Part shown: piece after piece, positions 41,087 to 49,702 of the stretch
Layout of the letters: the number at the start of each line of letters is the position of its first letter
How positions within the stretch are numbered: the stretch's first letter is position 1
NCBI GenBank assembly: GCA_002390845.1
Contig: DGQT01000056.1
Location: 1-63,052, forward strand
Reading direction: 5' to 3'
DNA length: 63,052 bases
Source of the DNA: Chitinophagaceae bacterium UBA4407
GTDB taxonomy: Bacteria > Bacteroidota > Bacteroidia > Chitinophagales > Chitinophagaceae
Notes under the pieces: generated by a model
What the model was told of the DNA's origin: nothing
Seen by the model: only the letters and a program-made list of their open reading frames with translations
The model's database searches: none
Position numbers and translations under genes: made by a program

Positions 41087-42361
41087 CTAAATGTTCCAGT
41101 CAATAATTTGATTGGCCCATTCAGTGCGGTAAGGCGTGGTAATGCGAATGTAATTATCGGTATAGCCTTCCATCATACCGTTTTTATTGTAGCCTTCAAA
41201 CAACACTTTGCGGGTTTGCGCTGCGTGCTGCTGCGTGAAGAACTGCATTTTCATATAGCTCAAGTTACGCAATGTTTTGTTACGTTCGTGCCGGATATTT
41301 ATTGGAACCACAGGTTTTATTTCCAGCGCATGCGTGTTATCTCTTTCTGAGTAAGTGAACACATGCAGGTACGTAACATCAAGGCTGTGCAGGTAATCAA
41401 AAGTTTCTTTAAAATCTTCTTCGGTTTCTCCGGGAAAACCAACAATCACATCCACACCAATGGAGCAATGCGGCATCAATGTTTTTATAAGCTCAACCCG
41501 TTCTGTATACAATTCCTTTTTATACCTTCTGCGCATGGCAGCAAGCGTTTTATTGCTGCCGCTTTGCAACGGAATATGAAAATGTGGCATAAACTTATCA
41601 CTGTTGGCAACAAACTCAATGATCTCATTTGTAAGCAGGTTTGGTTCAATGGAAGAAATGCGGTAACGCTCAATTCCATCCACTTTATCCAGGGCTTTTA
41701 CAAGATCGAAGAAATTTTCTTCATGCTTTTTATTGCCATCGGCGCCTTTGCCAAAATCGCCGAGATTTACACCCGTTAATACAATTTCTTTAACACCAGT
41801 TGAAGCCAATTGTTCTGCATTGCGGATCACATTTTCAACCGTATCGCTGCGGCTTTTTCCACGGGCCATGGGTATGGTGCAGAAAGAGCAATTGTAATCG
41901 CAGCCGTCCTGAACTTTTAAAAAACTCCGTGTTCTGTCGCTCAAAGAAAATGAAGCGTTAAAGCCGCTAACTTCTTCAATTTCGCAACTGGAAATTTTTG
42001 CAGAATCTCCTTTGGATAACTCCTTTAAATGCGCTCCAATATTGAATTTTTCCGCTGCACCAAGCACAAGGTCAACGCCTGGAATAGCTGCAATTTCTTT
42101 CGGTTTTAACTGCGCATAGCAGCCCGTAATTACCACCAAACTTTCCGGCGCTTTGCGTTGAATGCCACGCACCAGGTAACGGCATTCTTTATCGGCATTC
42201 TCGGTAACAGAGCAGGTATTAATTACATACACATCGGCCAGGCCGTCAAAATCTTTTTTCTCAAATCCATCTTCTTCCAGCATGCGGCTGATAGACGATG
42301 TTTCCGAAAAATTGAGTTTGCAACCCAATGTATGAAATGCTACTGAACGCCTCTTTTCCAT
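41087..42361 (-). CDS. mtaB: tRNA (N6-threonylcarbamoyladenosine-37) methylthiotransferase MtaB
   Basis: Radical-SAM enzyme that adds a methylthio group to t6A37 in ANN-decoding tRNAs. 424 residues. The N-terminal UPF0004 domain binds an iron-sulfur cluster through three Cys (TLGCKLNF, INTCSV, TGCYAQ). The radical SAM motif is CDYNCSFC, followed by GKSRS; a HIPLQSGSNKTLAAMRR block and the C-terminal TRAM domain complete the protein. The start MEKRRSVAFHTLGCKLN is standard. It is transcribed toward the YciI-like gene. Confidence 0.93.
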   Translation of the reverse strand: MEKRRSVAFHTLGCKLNFSETSSISRMLEEDGFEKKDFDGLADVYVINTCSVTENADKECRYLVRGIQRKAPESLVVITGCYAQLKPKEIAAIPGVDLVLGAAEKFNIGAHLKELSKGDSAKISSCEIEEVSGFNASFSLSDRTRSFLKVQDGCDYNCSFCTIPMARGKSRSDTVENVIRNAEQLASTGVKEIVLTGVNLGDFGKGADGNKKHEENFFDLVKALDKVDGIERYRISSIEPNLLTNEIIEFVANSDKFMPHFHIPLQSGSNKTLAAMRRRYKKELYTERVELIKTLMPHCSIGVDVIVGFPGETEEDFKETFDYLHSLDVTYLHVFTYSERDNTHALEIKPVVPINIRHERNKTLRNLSYMKMQFFTQQHAAQTRKVLFEGYNKNGMMEGYTDNYIRITTPYRTEWANQIIDWNI

Positions 42362-42421
42362 AAGGCCGCAAAGATAAGAGAGTTTAGAGTTTGGAGTTTA
42401 TGGTTTAAAGTTTACAGTTAT

Positions 42422-42573
42422 TTTGAGCCGGGCTGAGTAATTTCATAGCATCGCCTGTTGTGTCACTCACTTGTACGTTCGGGACAGCGGTCGACGGTCA
42501 ACTGTCGACCCAATATCAACAGTACAAGTGAGCGACGCAAGGGACGATCCAACAAAGAGCCAAAGCTGGGGGC
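42422..42573. repeat. Palindromic intergenic repeat, complete L-core-R
   Basis: L arm: TGAGCCGGGCTGAGTAATTT, CATAGCATCGCC, TTGTGTCACTCACTTGTACG (CACTCAC variant). The core is the palindromic GTCGACGGTCAACTGTCGAC. R arm: AGTACAAGTGAGCGACGCAA, AAGCTGGGGGC; its A-run is shared with the rpsP terminator that follows. Confidence 0.88.
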
Positions 42574-42603
42574 AAAAAAAATCCCGGCTCATAAGAACCG
42601 GGA
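42574..42603 (-). terminator. Rho-independent terminator of rpsP
   Basis: On the minus strand TCCCGG and CCGGGA pair around a 10-nt loop and are followed by eight T residues. The T-run is the A-run end of the adjoining repeat, so repeat and terminator overlap. Confidence 0.85.
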
Positions 42604-42622
42604 CTGGAAAAAAGATTGAGAT

Positions 42623-43069
42623 TTATGCCTCAGCAGAACTTCCATCTTTTTGATCTACCCTTCTTACAGGCGGGTAACTGCTGCGTCTTGCACGCTGCGA
42701 TTTGCGGTGCTCATCTGAACGTTTTTGTACCGCTGCTTCATGCTCTTCGTGCCACTTCTGAAATTTAATCATTGCGGCTGCTTCGTCGAACAGGCCCAGC
42801 TTTACGCCACGTAACAAATGTTTTAGATACAACACTCCTTTGTAAGAAAGGATGCGCCTTACAGTATAAGTAGGCTGTGCGCCTTTATGCAACCATTCCA
42901 GGGCTTTTTGCCTGTCAAGCTGAATAGATGCTGGTACTGCTAACGGATTGTAAGTCCCGATTTTCTGGATAAATTTTCCATCTCGGGGTGCACGGGCATC
43001 AGCCACAACTATAAAATAGAAGGGCCTCTTTTTACTACCGTGTCTCTGTAGTCGGATTTTAACTGCCAT
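42623..43069 (-). CDS. rpsP: 30S ribosomal protein S16
   Basis: Small-subunit assembly protein. The first 80 residues are the S16 core (KIRLQRHGSKKRPFYFIVVADARAPRDGKFIQKIGTYNP in family form). A C-terminal extension to 148 residues is rich in charged residues (AAVQKRSDEHRKSQRARRSS), as is common in Bacteroidota S16. The start is MAVKIRLQRHGSK. The stop is followed within 30 nt by a strong terminator. The rimM and trmD genes that often follow rpsP are absent here. Confidence 0.95.
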   Translation of the reverse strand: MAVKIRLQRHGSKKRPFYFIVVADARAPRDGKFIQKIGTYNPLAVPASIQLDRQKALEWLHKGAQPTYTVRRILSYKGVLYLKHLLRGVKLGLFDEAAAMIKFQKWHEEHEAAVQKRSDEHRKSQRARRSSYPPVRRVDQKDGSSAEA

Positions 43070-43255
43070 GTTAAATAGAAATTTAAAGGCTTGAAAAATT
43101 AGGTTAACTTTCTTAATTAAACAACTAAGACTGCGAAAATAAGATGTATCGGCAAAATAGCAAATTTTAAGGTGGTTAAAGTGGATTATTTTTTTGAGGC
43201 GGGTTTAAGAACAGGGGTATTGGCTGTTGGGTTGCACTTTGTATGCATTCTAAAG

Positions 43256-43717
43256 TCACTTTAACTGTTTGACGAATTGTTCTTCATCTTTCAACGGATC
43301 AACAAGCGAATACCTTTTAATATCATTGATTGACATTTCGTCCAATATATCAACTACACCTTTATAACTCGACGAGCTTAAGGGCTTAATAATAACAACT
43401 AAATCATCCTTCTTATCGGCTTCCATTTTTTGCAAATAGTCTCGGATAGAATTTACTTTTCCAAGGCTAAATTTTAAACCTGCTGTAATATTTGAACCCT
43501 TATAACAGTATAGCTTTGTTTCATCATAAATTAAAATGGTAATATAATTTTGAGAAGGCAAGGTTTTAATACTCTTTTCATCACCCGGTATTGATAACCT
43601 CATTGATTCCGGTTGAGACATTGCAGTTGTTGAAACAAAAGAACCGATCAGGGCTGTTATTTGATCACATCCGCTAATGGTAAAAAATAAAAGAATTAAA
43701 AAAGAGATTTTTGCCAT
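43256..43717 (-). CDS. ExbD-like lipoprotein
   Basis: 153 residues. A lipoprotein-type signal ends FFTISGCDQ, so the protein would be anchored by a lipid at Cys17 and lack the single membrane helix of true ExbD. The C-terminal part resembles the periplasmic ExbD/TolR domain (DDLVVIIKPLSSSSYKGVVDILDEMSINDIKRYSLVD), which binds peptidoglycan or couples proton-driven motors. No exbB or tonB gene adjoins it. It begins 4 nt after the vWA gene ends (stop at 43721-43723), so they likely share a transcript. An ordinary lipoprotein of other function is the alternative. Confidence 0.65.
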   Translation of the reverse strand: MAKISFLILLFFTISGCDQITALIGSFVSTTAMSQPESMRLSIPGDEKSIKTLPSQNYITILIYDETKLYCYKGSNITAGLKFSLGKVNSIRDYLQKMEADKKDDLVVIIKPLSSSSYKGVVDILDEMSINDIKRYSLVDPLKDEEQFVKQLK

Positions 43718-43720
43718 AAA

Positions 43721-44818
43721 TTAATAAACTGTTTTCCGCTTACCACTTTCAAAATCTTTGAATATAAAAGCACCCAGTTTATCCAACGAAGCAAAGTAGG
43801 CTTTGCCATTATTTGTTTCGGTAAATTCGGTTACAAACCTTTGCAGGTAAGGGTCGCTTGCAATCATAAAAGTAGTGATTGGTATCTTTAATTTTTTGCA
43901 TTGGGCCGCCAGGTTAAGGCAACGGTTGGTAACTTTCCTGTCTAATCCAAAACTGTTTTTATAATATTTTTTTCCAATTTTAAGGCAAGTAGGTTTGCCA
44001 TCTGTAATCATGAAAATTTGTTTATTGGCATTTTTTCTCCTGCGCAGAATATCCATTGCCAGTTCAAGCCCCGCAACTGTATTGGTATGGTAAGGGCCAA
44101 CCTGTAAGTAGGGTAAGTCTTTTATTTCAACAGGCCAGGCATCGTTGCCAAACACAACAATATCCAGTGTGTCTTTTGGATATTTTGTAGTGATCAGTTC
44201 ACTTAACGCCATTGCTACTTTTTTGGCAGGTGTTATTCTGTCTTCGCCATATAGTATCATTGAATGTGAAATATCAATCATCAGCACCGTTGAAGTTTGT
44301 GCTTTAAAATCTGTTTCGCGAATCTGCAGATCATCCTCCTGCATTGAAAAACTGTCAATGCCATGGTTGATCTGGGCGTTACGGATGCTTTCAGTAAAGT
44401 CAATCTGTTCAAGCATATCACCAAACTGAAACGGCCTGTGATCCGGGCTTATTTCATCGCCCTGACCAGGTTTCTTTGTATTGTGATCTCCCTGGCGGCT
44501 CTTTTTAAGCTTACCAAAAATTTCTTCCAGGCTGCGTTTGCGAATGCTTTGTTCGCTTTTTGCGGTAATAACAATCTGGCCTTTTTCAGTATCGTCTTTT
44601 ATGTATCCATTTTCTTTCAGGTCATCAATAAAATCACCCATACCATATTCGTCATCTGTTAGCTGGTATTGTTTATCCAGTTCATTCATCCATTGCAGCG
44701 CCTCACCTACGTCACCATTGGTATAAGTTAGTAATTGCATAAACAAATCCAGCAATTGCTCAAACTTTGTTTTTCCGTCAGCATTCGGATTGTATTTAAT
44801 AAATCTGTGTCCAATCAT
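43721..44818 (-). CDS. von Willebrand factor A domain protein
   Basis: 365 residues, no signal peptide. The N-terminal 160 residues are helical and acidic; the vWA domain begins at STVLMIDISHSMILYGEDR, with a DISHSM MIDAS motif (DxSxS). It continues with DIVVFGNDAWPVEI, HTNTVAGLELAMDIL, IFMITDGKPTCLKIG and FMIASDPYLQRFV. Such proteins usually work with a MoxR/RavA-type AAA ATPase as a metallochaperone or assembly module, but no such ATPase gene is in view. It is followed immediately by the ExbD-like gene. Confidence 0.85.
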   Translation of the reverse strand: MIGHRFIKYNPNADGKTKFEQLLDLFMQLLTYTNGDVGEALQWMNELDKQYQLTDDEYGMGDFIDDLKENGYIKDDTEKGQIVITAKSEQSIRKRSLEEIFGKLKKSRQGDHNTKKPGQGDEISPDHRPFQFGDMLEQIDFTESIRNAQINHGIDSFSMQEDDLQIRETDFKAQTSTVLMIDISHSMILYGEDRITPAKKVAMALSELITTKYPKDTLDIVVFGNDAWPVEIKDLPYLQVGPYHTNTVAGLELAMDILRRRKNANKQIFMITDGKPTCLKIGKKYYKNSFGLDRKVTNRCLNLAAQCKKLKIPITTFMIASDPYLQRFVTEFTETNNGKAYFASLDKLGAFIFKDFESGKRKTVY

Positions 44819-44895
44819 GGCATCTAAATTAGATAAAAGAATTGTGGTAATTGAGGTGCGTTAGATATTTTAAGTATCCTGTAAGTTTTAAATCT

Positions 44896-44958
44896 TTTTT
44901 TTGAGCCAGGCTTTTGGATTCTTTTAGGATCGTTCCCTGCGTCGCACACTTTAACACA
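44896..44958. repeat. Palindromic intergenic repeat, L arm only
   Basis: T-run, TGAGCCAGGCTTTTGGATTC, GGATCG, then GCGTCGCACACTTTAACAC. Its possible partner R arm (45712-45780) lies beyond the four-tRNA cluster. No gene was seen in 44959-45190. Confidence 0.8.
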
Positions 44959-45190
44959 CGGAATTTTCATCAGCTTGTAAGCATTAAAACTAAACCTGTC
45001 CATTCAGATACAATATCAAAGATTTTTAGTTCAGTCGTATAAGAATATTTTATTAAAAAAAGTAATTCTGCTATTGTTGTTTTCATATAAACAGGTATTT
45101 AATCAAACTTTTTTTAGATCAAATATTTTATTACTTTTTTTGAGTTGCTCACATCTGTTGAAAACCAATTTAAAAATTTCTTTTCAAAAT

Positions 45191-45220
45191 TTTGCTGAAT
45201 GAAGTTTTCACTTACCTTTG
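45191..45220 (+). promoter_or_regulatory. Bacteroidota-type promoter of the tRNA cluster
   Basis: TTTG at 45191-45194, an 18-bp spacer and TACCTTTG at 45213-45220 match the consensus. The first tRNA starts 30 nt later. Confidence 0.65.
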
Positions 45221-45250
45221 CCATCCCAAAAAAAGGGTAGTTCTTTTTTC

Positions 45251-45323
45251 GCCGCTTTAGCTCAGCTGGTAGAGCAACTGATTTGTAATCAGTAGGTCGT
45301 TGGTTCGATTCCGACAAGCGGCT
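45251..45323 (+). tRNA. tRNA-Thr (anticodon TGT)
   Basis: 73 nt. The acceptor stem GCCGCTT pairs with AAGCGGC. The anticodon loop is TTTGTAA in an ACTGA/TCAGT stem, and the T-arm shows GGTTCGATTCC. It opens a four-tRNA cluster in front of tuf. Confidence 0.97.
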
Positions 45324-45340
45324 CTTTCATTTTTTGAATT

Positions 45341-45423
<83 letters not shown>

Positions 45424-45467
45424 CAGTTCTTTGAATTAATAATTATCAGCGATAATTATTAATTTTT

Positions 45468-45540
45468 GCGGAAGTAGCTCATTTGGTAGAGCGATAGCCT
45501 TCCAAGCTATAGGTGGCGAGTTCGAGCCTCGTCTTCCGCT
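45468..45540 (+). tRNA. tRNA-Gly (anticodon TCC)
   Basis: 73 nt. Acceptor GCGGAAG pairs with CTTCCGC. The anticodon loop is CTTCCAA within ATAGC/GCTAT. Confidence 0.97.
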
Positions 45541-45625
45541 CTGTTTAGTTTGGAGTTTAAAGATTGCAGTTTGGATTTAGTAACTGAATTGAAAACTACA
45601 AACCGAAAACTCTAAAACTGAGTAT

Positions 45626-45697
<72 letters not shown>

Positions 45698-45711
45698 CAG
45701 TATAAGCTCAA

Positions 45712-45780
45712 TAAAGTTCAGAAAGTATAAGTGTGCGACGCAAGAGGCGATGGCACAAAGAACTTAAGCTGGGCTAAAAA
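45712..45780. repeat. Palindromic intergenic repeat, R arm only
   Basis: It reads AGTATAAGTGTGCGACGCAA, GAGGCGATGGCAC, TTAAGCTGGGCTA and an A-run. It separates the tRNA cluster from tuf. Confidence 0.8.
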
Positions 45781-45846
45781 AAGAAACTATGGTTAATGGA
45801 CTCTGGTCTATTGACTGCTTTATAAAAACAAATAAAAACAACAAAA

Positions 45847-47037
45847 ATGGCTAAAGAGACCTTTAATAGGGAGAAACCTCACGTAAATGTTGGCACCATT
45901 GGCCACGTTGACCATGGTAAAACAACTTTAACTGCAGCTATTACTGAAATCCTGTCTAAAAAAGGTATGGGTAATGTGGCAAAGAAGTATGATGAAATTG
46001 ATGGTGCCCCTGAAGAAAGAGAGCGCGGTATTACAATTAACACTGCTCACGTTGAGTATCAAACAGCTGCCCGACACTATGCTCACGTTGACTGTCCTGG
46101 TCACGCTGACTATGTAAAAAATATGATTACCGGTGCGGCTCAAATGGATGGTGCTATTCTTGTAGTAGCAGCAACTGATGGTCCGATGCCTCAAACAAGA
46201 GAACACATCCTGCTTGCACGTCAGGTAGGCGTTCCAAGTATCGTAGTTTTCATGAACAAAGTTGACCTTGTTGACGATGTTGAGCTACTTGAACTGGTTG
46301 AAATGGAAATCCGTGAACTGTTAACCAAAAATGGTTTTGATGGTGATAACACACCAATCATCCAGGGTTCTGCAACCGGTGCTTTAGCTGGTGAAGAAAA
46401 ATGGGTTGCTAAGGTTAATGAATTGATGGATGCTGTTGACAGCTATATTCCATTGCCTCCCCGCCCTATTGATATGCCATTCCTTATGTCTGTAGAAGAT
46501 GTATTCTCAATTACTGGTCGTGGTACTGTTGCTACAGGTCGTATTGAGCGTGGTGTAATTAAAGTTGGAGAAAGTGTTGAGATTGTAGGTTTAATGGAAG
46601 CTCCATTAACTTCTACTGTAACTGGTGTTGAAATGTTCAAAAAATTACTTGACCGTGGTGAAGCTGGTGATAATGCAGGGTTACTATTGCGCGGTATTGA
46701 AAAGAAAGATATCCGTCGTGGTATGGTAATTTGCAAACCAGGTTCTATTACACCGCACACTGACTTCAAATGTGAAGTTTATGTATTGAGCAAAGAAGAA
46801 GGTGGACGTCATACTCCATTCTTTAATAAATATCGCCCTCAGTTCTATTTCCGTACTACTGACGTAACAGGTGAAGTTGTTTTACCTGCAGGAACTGAGA
46901 TGGTAATGCCTGGTGATAACATCGGCTTAACTGTACAATTGATTCAGCCAATTGCAATGGAAAAAGGTTTGAAATTTGCGATTCGTGAAGGTGGCCGTAC
47001 TGTAGGTGCTGGTCAGGTTACTGAAATTTTAAAGTAA
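45847..47037 (+). CDS. tuf: Elongation factor Tu
   Basis: GTPase that delivers aminoacyl-tRNA to the ribosome. 396 residues, normal length. G motifs visible: GHVDHGKTTL, RGITINTAHVEY, DCPGHADYV, NKVDLVDD and GSATGAL. Domains 2 and 3 follow (RGTVATGRIERG, TEMVMPGDN, REGGRTVGAGQV). Preceded by four tRNAs and followed by tRNA-Trp, secE and nusG, the usual Bacteroidota order. Confidence 0.98.
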   Translation: MAKETFNREKPHVNVGTIGHVDHGKTTLTAAITEILSKKGMGNVAKKYDEIDGAPEERERGITINTAHVEYQTAARHYAHVDCPGHADYVKNMITGAAQMDGAILVVAATDGPMPQTREHILLARQVGVPSIVVFMNKVDLVDDVELLELVEMEIRELLTKNGFDGDNTPIIQGSATGALAGEEKWVAKVNELMDAVDSYIPLPPRPIDMPFLMSVEDVFSITGRGTVATGRIERGVIKVGESVEIVGLMEAPLTSTVTGVEMFKKLLDRGEAGDNAGLLLRGIEKKDIRRGMVICKPGSITPHTDFKCEVYVLSKEEGGRHTPFFNKYRPQFYFRTTDVTGEVVLPAGTEMVMPGDNIGLTVQLIQPIAMEKGLKFAIREGGRTVGAGQVTEILK

Positions 47038-47140
47038 GCTTCTAGCCCAAAGCTTTTAGCTTTCGCAAATATCATTTTCTTATATTTGCAACATATTCTA
47101 AAAGCTGTTCCGCATTATCCGGAATAGCTTTTAGCTTTCT

Positions 47141-47212
47141 ACGGGTATCGTACAACGGTTAGTATAGAGGTCTCCAAAACCTTCGATCTGGGTTCGAATC
47201 CTAGTACCCGTG
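47141..47212 (+). tRNA. tRNA-Trp (anticodon CCA)
   Basis: 72 nt. Acceptor ACGGGTA pairs with TACCCGT. The anticodon is read from GTCTCCAAAAC. It lies between tuf and secE. Confidence 0.97.
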
Positions 47213-47299
47213 CGGAATAATTTGAAAGCATGAAAATTGTATTTGATTTTCTTCTTTTCTTAATTTATTTTCAAATCATCAAATTCTCAAATTAGTTAA

Positions 47300-47494
47300 A
47301 TGAATAAAGTTTCAACGTATATCCGCGAAAGTTATCGTGAATTGCTGGAGAAGGTAACTTGGCCAACCTGGGCTCAGTTGCAGCAATCAACTGCAATTGT
47401 GCTGGTTTCTACTTTATTAATCATGCTCATGGTTTGGATTATGGATTCGGTAAGCAACCAGTTGTTACAATTGATTTATTCATTCTTTAAGTAG
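47300..47494 (+). CDS. secE: Preprotein translocase subunit SecE
   Basis: 64 residues, the short bacterial form. An amphipathic helix with the conserved YRELLEKVTWPTWAQLQQST precedes one membrane helix (IVLVSTLLIMLMVWIMDSV). SecE clamps the SecY channel in the inner membrane. nusG begins 7 nt after its stop. Confidence 0.95.
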   Translation: MNKVSTYIRESYRELLEKVTWPTWAQLQQSTAIVLVSTLLIMLMVWIMDSVSNQLLQLIYSFFK

Positions 47495-47501
47495 TTAGTT
47501 T

Positions 47502-48083
47502 ATGGAAGAAACAGCGGTGCAGCAGTCAGAATCAAAATGGTACGTACTTAGAGTAGTAAGCGGAAAGGAGCGTAAAGTAAAAGAATATCTTGATAAAGAT
47601 ATAGCTCGCAGCGGGTGGACAGATGTTATCAGGCAGGTTTTTTTACCAATGGAGAAAGTATATAAAGTGCAGAATGGCAAAAAAGTTATGCGCGAAAAGA
47701 ACTATTTTCCCGGATATGTAATGCTCGAAGTTGCAGATGGAAAATTAACTGATGATATTATTCATCACGTAAGCAATATCACCGATATCATGCACTTTCT
47801 TACAGATGGTAAAGGTTCAAAAGGAAATATCATTTCTTTGCGCAAAGCAGAAGTAAATAAAATGCTTGGCAAAGTAGATGAAATGAATGATCAGGGCGTA
47901 ACCATCAGCGAGCCATTTATTGTTGGCGAAACCATTAAGATCATTGAAGGTCCGTTCAACGACTTCAACGGGGTTATTGAAGATGTAAATGATGAAAAGA
48001 AAAAATTAAAAGTTACCGTAAAAATATTTGGCCGATCAACACCTGTAGAGTTGAACTATATGCAGGTTGAGAAATTAGGATAA
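47502..48083 (+). CDS. nusG: Transcription termination/antitermination factor NusG
   Basis: 193 residues. The NGN domain is WYVLRVVSGKERKVKEYL to KNYFPGYVMLEV, and the C-terminal KOW domain is GETIKIIEGPFNDFNGVIEDV to VKIFGRSTPVELNYMQVEKL. It binds RNA polymerase and Rho or ribosomal S10. A strong terminator follows 18 nt after the stop, so the rplK-rpoBC genes that usually come next are absent from this operon. Confidence 0.97.
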   Translation: MEETAVQQSESKWYVLRVVSGKERKVKEYLDKDIARSGWTDVIRQVFLPMEKVYKVQNGKKVMREKNYFPGYVMLEVADGKLTDDIIHHVSNITDIMHFLTDGKGSKGNIISLRKAEVNKMLGKVDEMNDQGVTISEPFIVGETIKIIEGPFNDFNGVIEDVNDEKKKLKVTVKIFGRSTPVELNYMQVEKLG

Positions 48084-48101
48084 GTAAAGTAAACTAAGTC
48101 T

Positions 48102-48140
48102 AAAAAGTCCGCAGTTGTAAAAACTGCGGACTTTTTTTTA
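48102..48140 (+). terminator. Rho-independent terminator after nusG
   Basis: AAAAAGTCCGCAGTT and AACTGCGGACTTTTT pair perfectly around a 6-nt loop and run into further T residues. Confidence 0.93.
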
Positions 48141-48275
48141 GCCAAACTACAGTAAATGCTTGAGGCTTTACTTGCCACGCTCGGTTCGAAGTCCCATTTT
48201 CATGGCATCTAAGAAAGCGTGGTATTCCGAAAGCCTTCGGAACCCGATGAGCGAAGCGAAACTCGGGGTCACACA
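48141..48275. repeat. Palindromic intergenic repeat, B-type L arm, degenerate
   Basis: It reads AGCCAAACTACAG, GAGGCTTTACTTGCCACGCT, a diverged B module ending AAGCGTGGTA at about 48223, then GGTCACACACTGCTG. There is no R arm. The remainder of this 345-bp gap contains the inverted repeat listed next. Confidence 0.65.
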
Positions 48276-48349
48276 CTGCTGCTGTATAATATTATTCAGC
48301 ATTAACAGCCGCCTAAACCCCAGTAAACTTGCACATTAAAGAAATTCAA

Positions 48350-48414
48350 AAGAAATGATTTTACCAAAGCGCAAGTTGTATAATGCATTTGGCTATTTTT
48401 AGAGATCATTTCTT
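48350..48414 (+). promoter_or_regulatory. Inverted repeat upstream of the dicarboxylate symporter
   Basis: AAGAAATGAT at 48350-48359 and ATCATTTCTT at 48405-48414 are perfect 10-bp inverted arms, 45 bp apart, ending 14 nt before the start codon. It may be an RNA stem or a split operator. Confidence 0.3.
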
Positions 48415-48428
48415 AAACTGAACAGCCA

Positions 48429-49670
48429 ATGAAATTGCTTAAGAGCCTTTATGTGCAGGTAATTATTGCTATAAGCATTGGTATTATCCTTGGCGCTTTT
48501 TTACCTGATTTTGCCGTACAATTAAAACCATTAGGAGATGGGTTTATTAAACTCATTAAAATGATGATAGCCCCCATCATCTTTTGTACCATAGTGTCTG
48601 GCATTGCCGGTATGGAAGATATGAAACTAGCGGGCAGGGTAGGGGTAAAATCGCTTATCTATTTTGAAGTACTCACAACGCTTGCACTCATTATCGGGCT
48701 GTTGATTGTAAATCTAGTTAAGCCAGGTGCAGGAATGCATGTAAACCCCGCAACCCTTGATACAAGCGGCGTACAGAACTACATAAAACAAGGGCAGTCA
48801 TCTGGGTTTGTTGATTTCCTGTTACATATAATACCTGAAAATATTATCAGTGCACTTGCCGAAGGAAATATACTGCAAGTATTGTTCTTTGCTGTTTTAT
48901 TTGGCATTGGCCTCTCTCGTATTGGCACAAAGGCTCAGCCTGTATTAAGTGCACTGCATAGCATTTCTGAAGCATTATTTACCATGATGCGAATGATTAT
49001 GAAATTAGCGCCTTTAGGTGCTTTAGGCGCCATGAGTTTTACTATTGCAAAATATGGATTGGGTTCTTTAGTCTCTCTTGTGAAACTGATGCTCTGTTTT
49101 TATGCAACCTGTATACTGTTTATTGTTTTTGTATTTGGCGGTATACTTAAATATTATGGCTTCAGTATTTTTAAGTTGCTTAAATATATCGGCGAAGAAT
49201 TGTGGATCGTGCTGGGCACTTCTTCTTCAGAAAGCGGTTTACCCGGATTAATGCAAAAATTAAAGAAATTAGGTTGCTCTGATTCTGTAGTTGGTTTGGT
49301 GGTACCTACTGGTTATTCTTTTAATCTCGATGGCACCTGTATCTATTTAACAATGGCAGCTATTTTTATTACACAGGCAATTGATATTCCATTAACGGTT
49401 TCGCAGCAAATTACTTTGTTACTGGTATTGCTTCTTACATCTAAAGGCGCAGCGGGAGTAACAGGCGCAGGGTTTATTACACTTGCTGCAACCTTGCCGG
49501 TTGTAGAACATATACCCGTTGCATCCGTAGCATTAATACTTGGCATAGACCGCTTTATGAGTGAGGCCAGGGCGCTCACCAACATCATTGGAAATGCTGT
49601 GGCTACAATAGTTGTAGCCAAATGGGAAAAGCAAATTAATTTAGAAACCGCTGAAAAATATATTGGGTAA
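48429..49670 (+). CDS. Dicarboxylate/amino acid:cation symporter (DAACS family)
   Basis: 413 residues with eight membrane segments and two re-entrant hairpins. Visible are KMMIAPIIFCTIVSGIAGM, the Ser-rich hairpin LGTSSSESGLPGLM, the helix 7 motif GYSFNLDGTCIY (NxDGT type) and GAAGVTGAGFITLAATL with a later SEARALTNIIGNAVATIV. Members import C4-dicarboxylates or glutamate/aspartate with protons or sodium. Stands alone; the leader has an inverted repeat. Confidence 0.93.
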   Translation: MKLLKSLYVQVIIAISIGIILGAFLPDFAVQLKPLGDGFIKLIKMMIAPIIFCTIVSGIAGMEDMKLAGRVGVKSLIYFEVLTTLALIIGLLIVNLVKPGAGMHVNPATLDTSGVQNYIKQGQSSGFVDFLLHIIPENIISALAEGNILQVLFFAVLFGIGLSRIGTKAQPVLSALHSISEALFTMMRMIMKLAPLGALGAMSFTIAKYGLGSLVSLVKLMLCFYATCILFIVFVFGGILKYYGFSIFKLLKYIGEELWIVLGTSSSESGLPGLMQKLKKLGCSDSVVGLVVPTGYSFNLDGTCIYLTMAAIFITQAIDIPLTVSQQITLLLVLLLTSKGAAGVTGAGFITLAATLPVVEHIPVASVALILGIDRFMSEARALTNIIGNAVATIVVAKWEKQINLETAEKYIG

Positions 49671-49702
49671 AACCTCTGCAAGTTTATCTTGCTGCTTTTC
49701 TT

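Noticed and set aside
45114..45317. 67-residue minus-strand ORF beginning MSESNQRPTDYKSVALPAEL
   Set aside because: It is the antisense translation of tRNA-Thr, a well-known artefact of automatic annotation.
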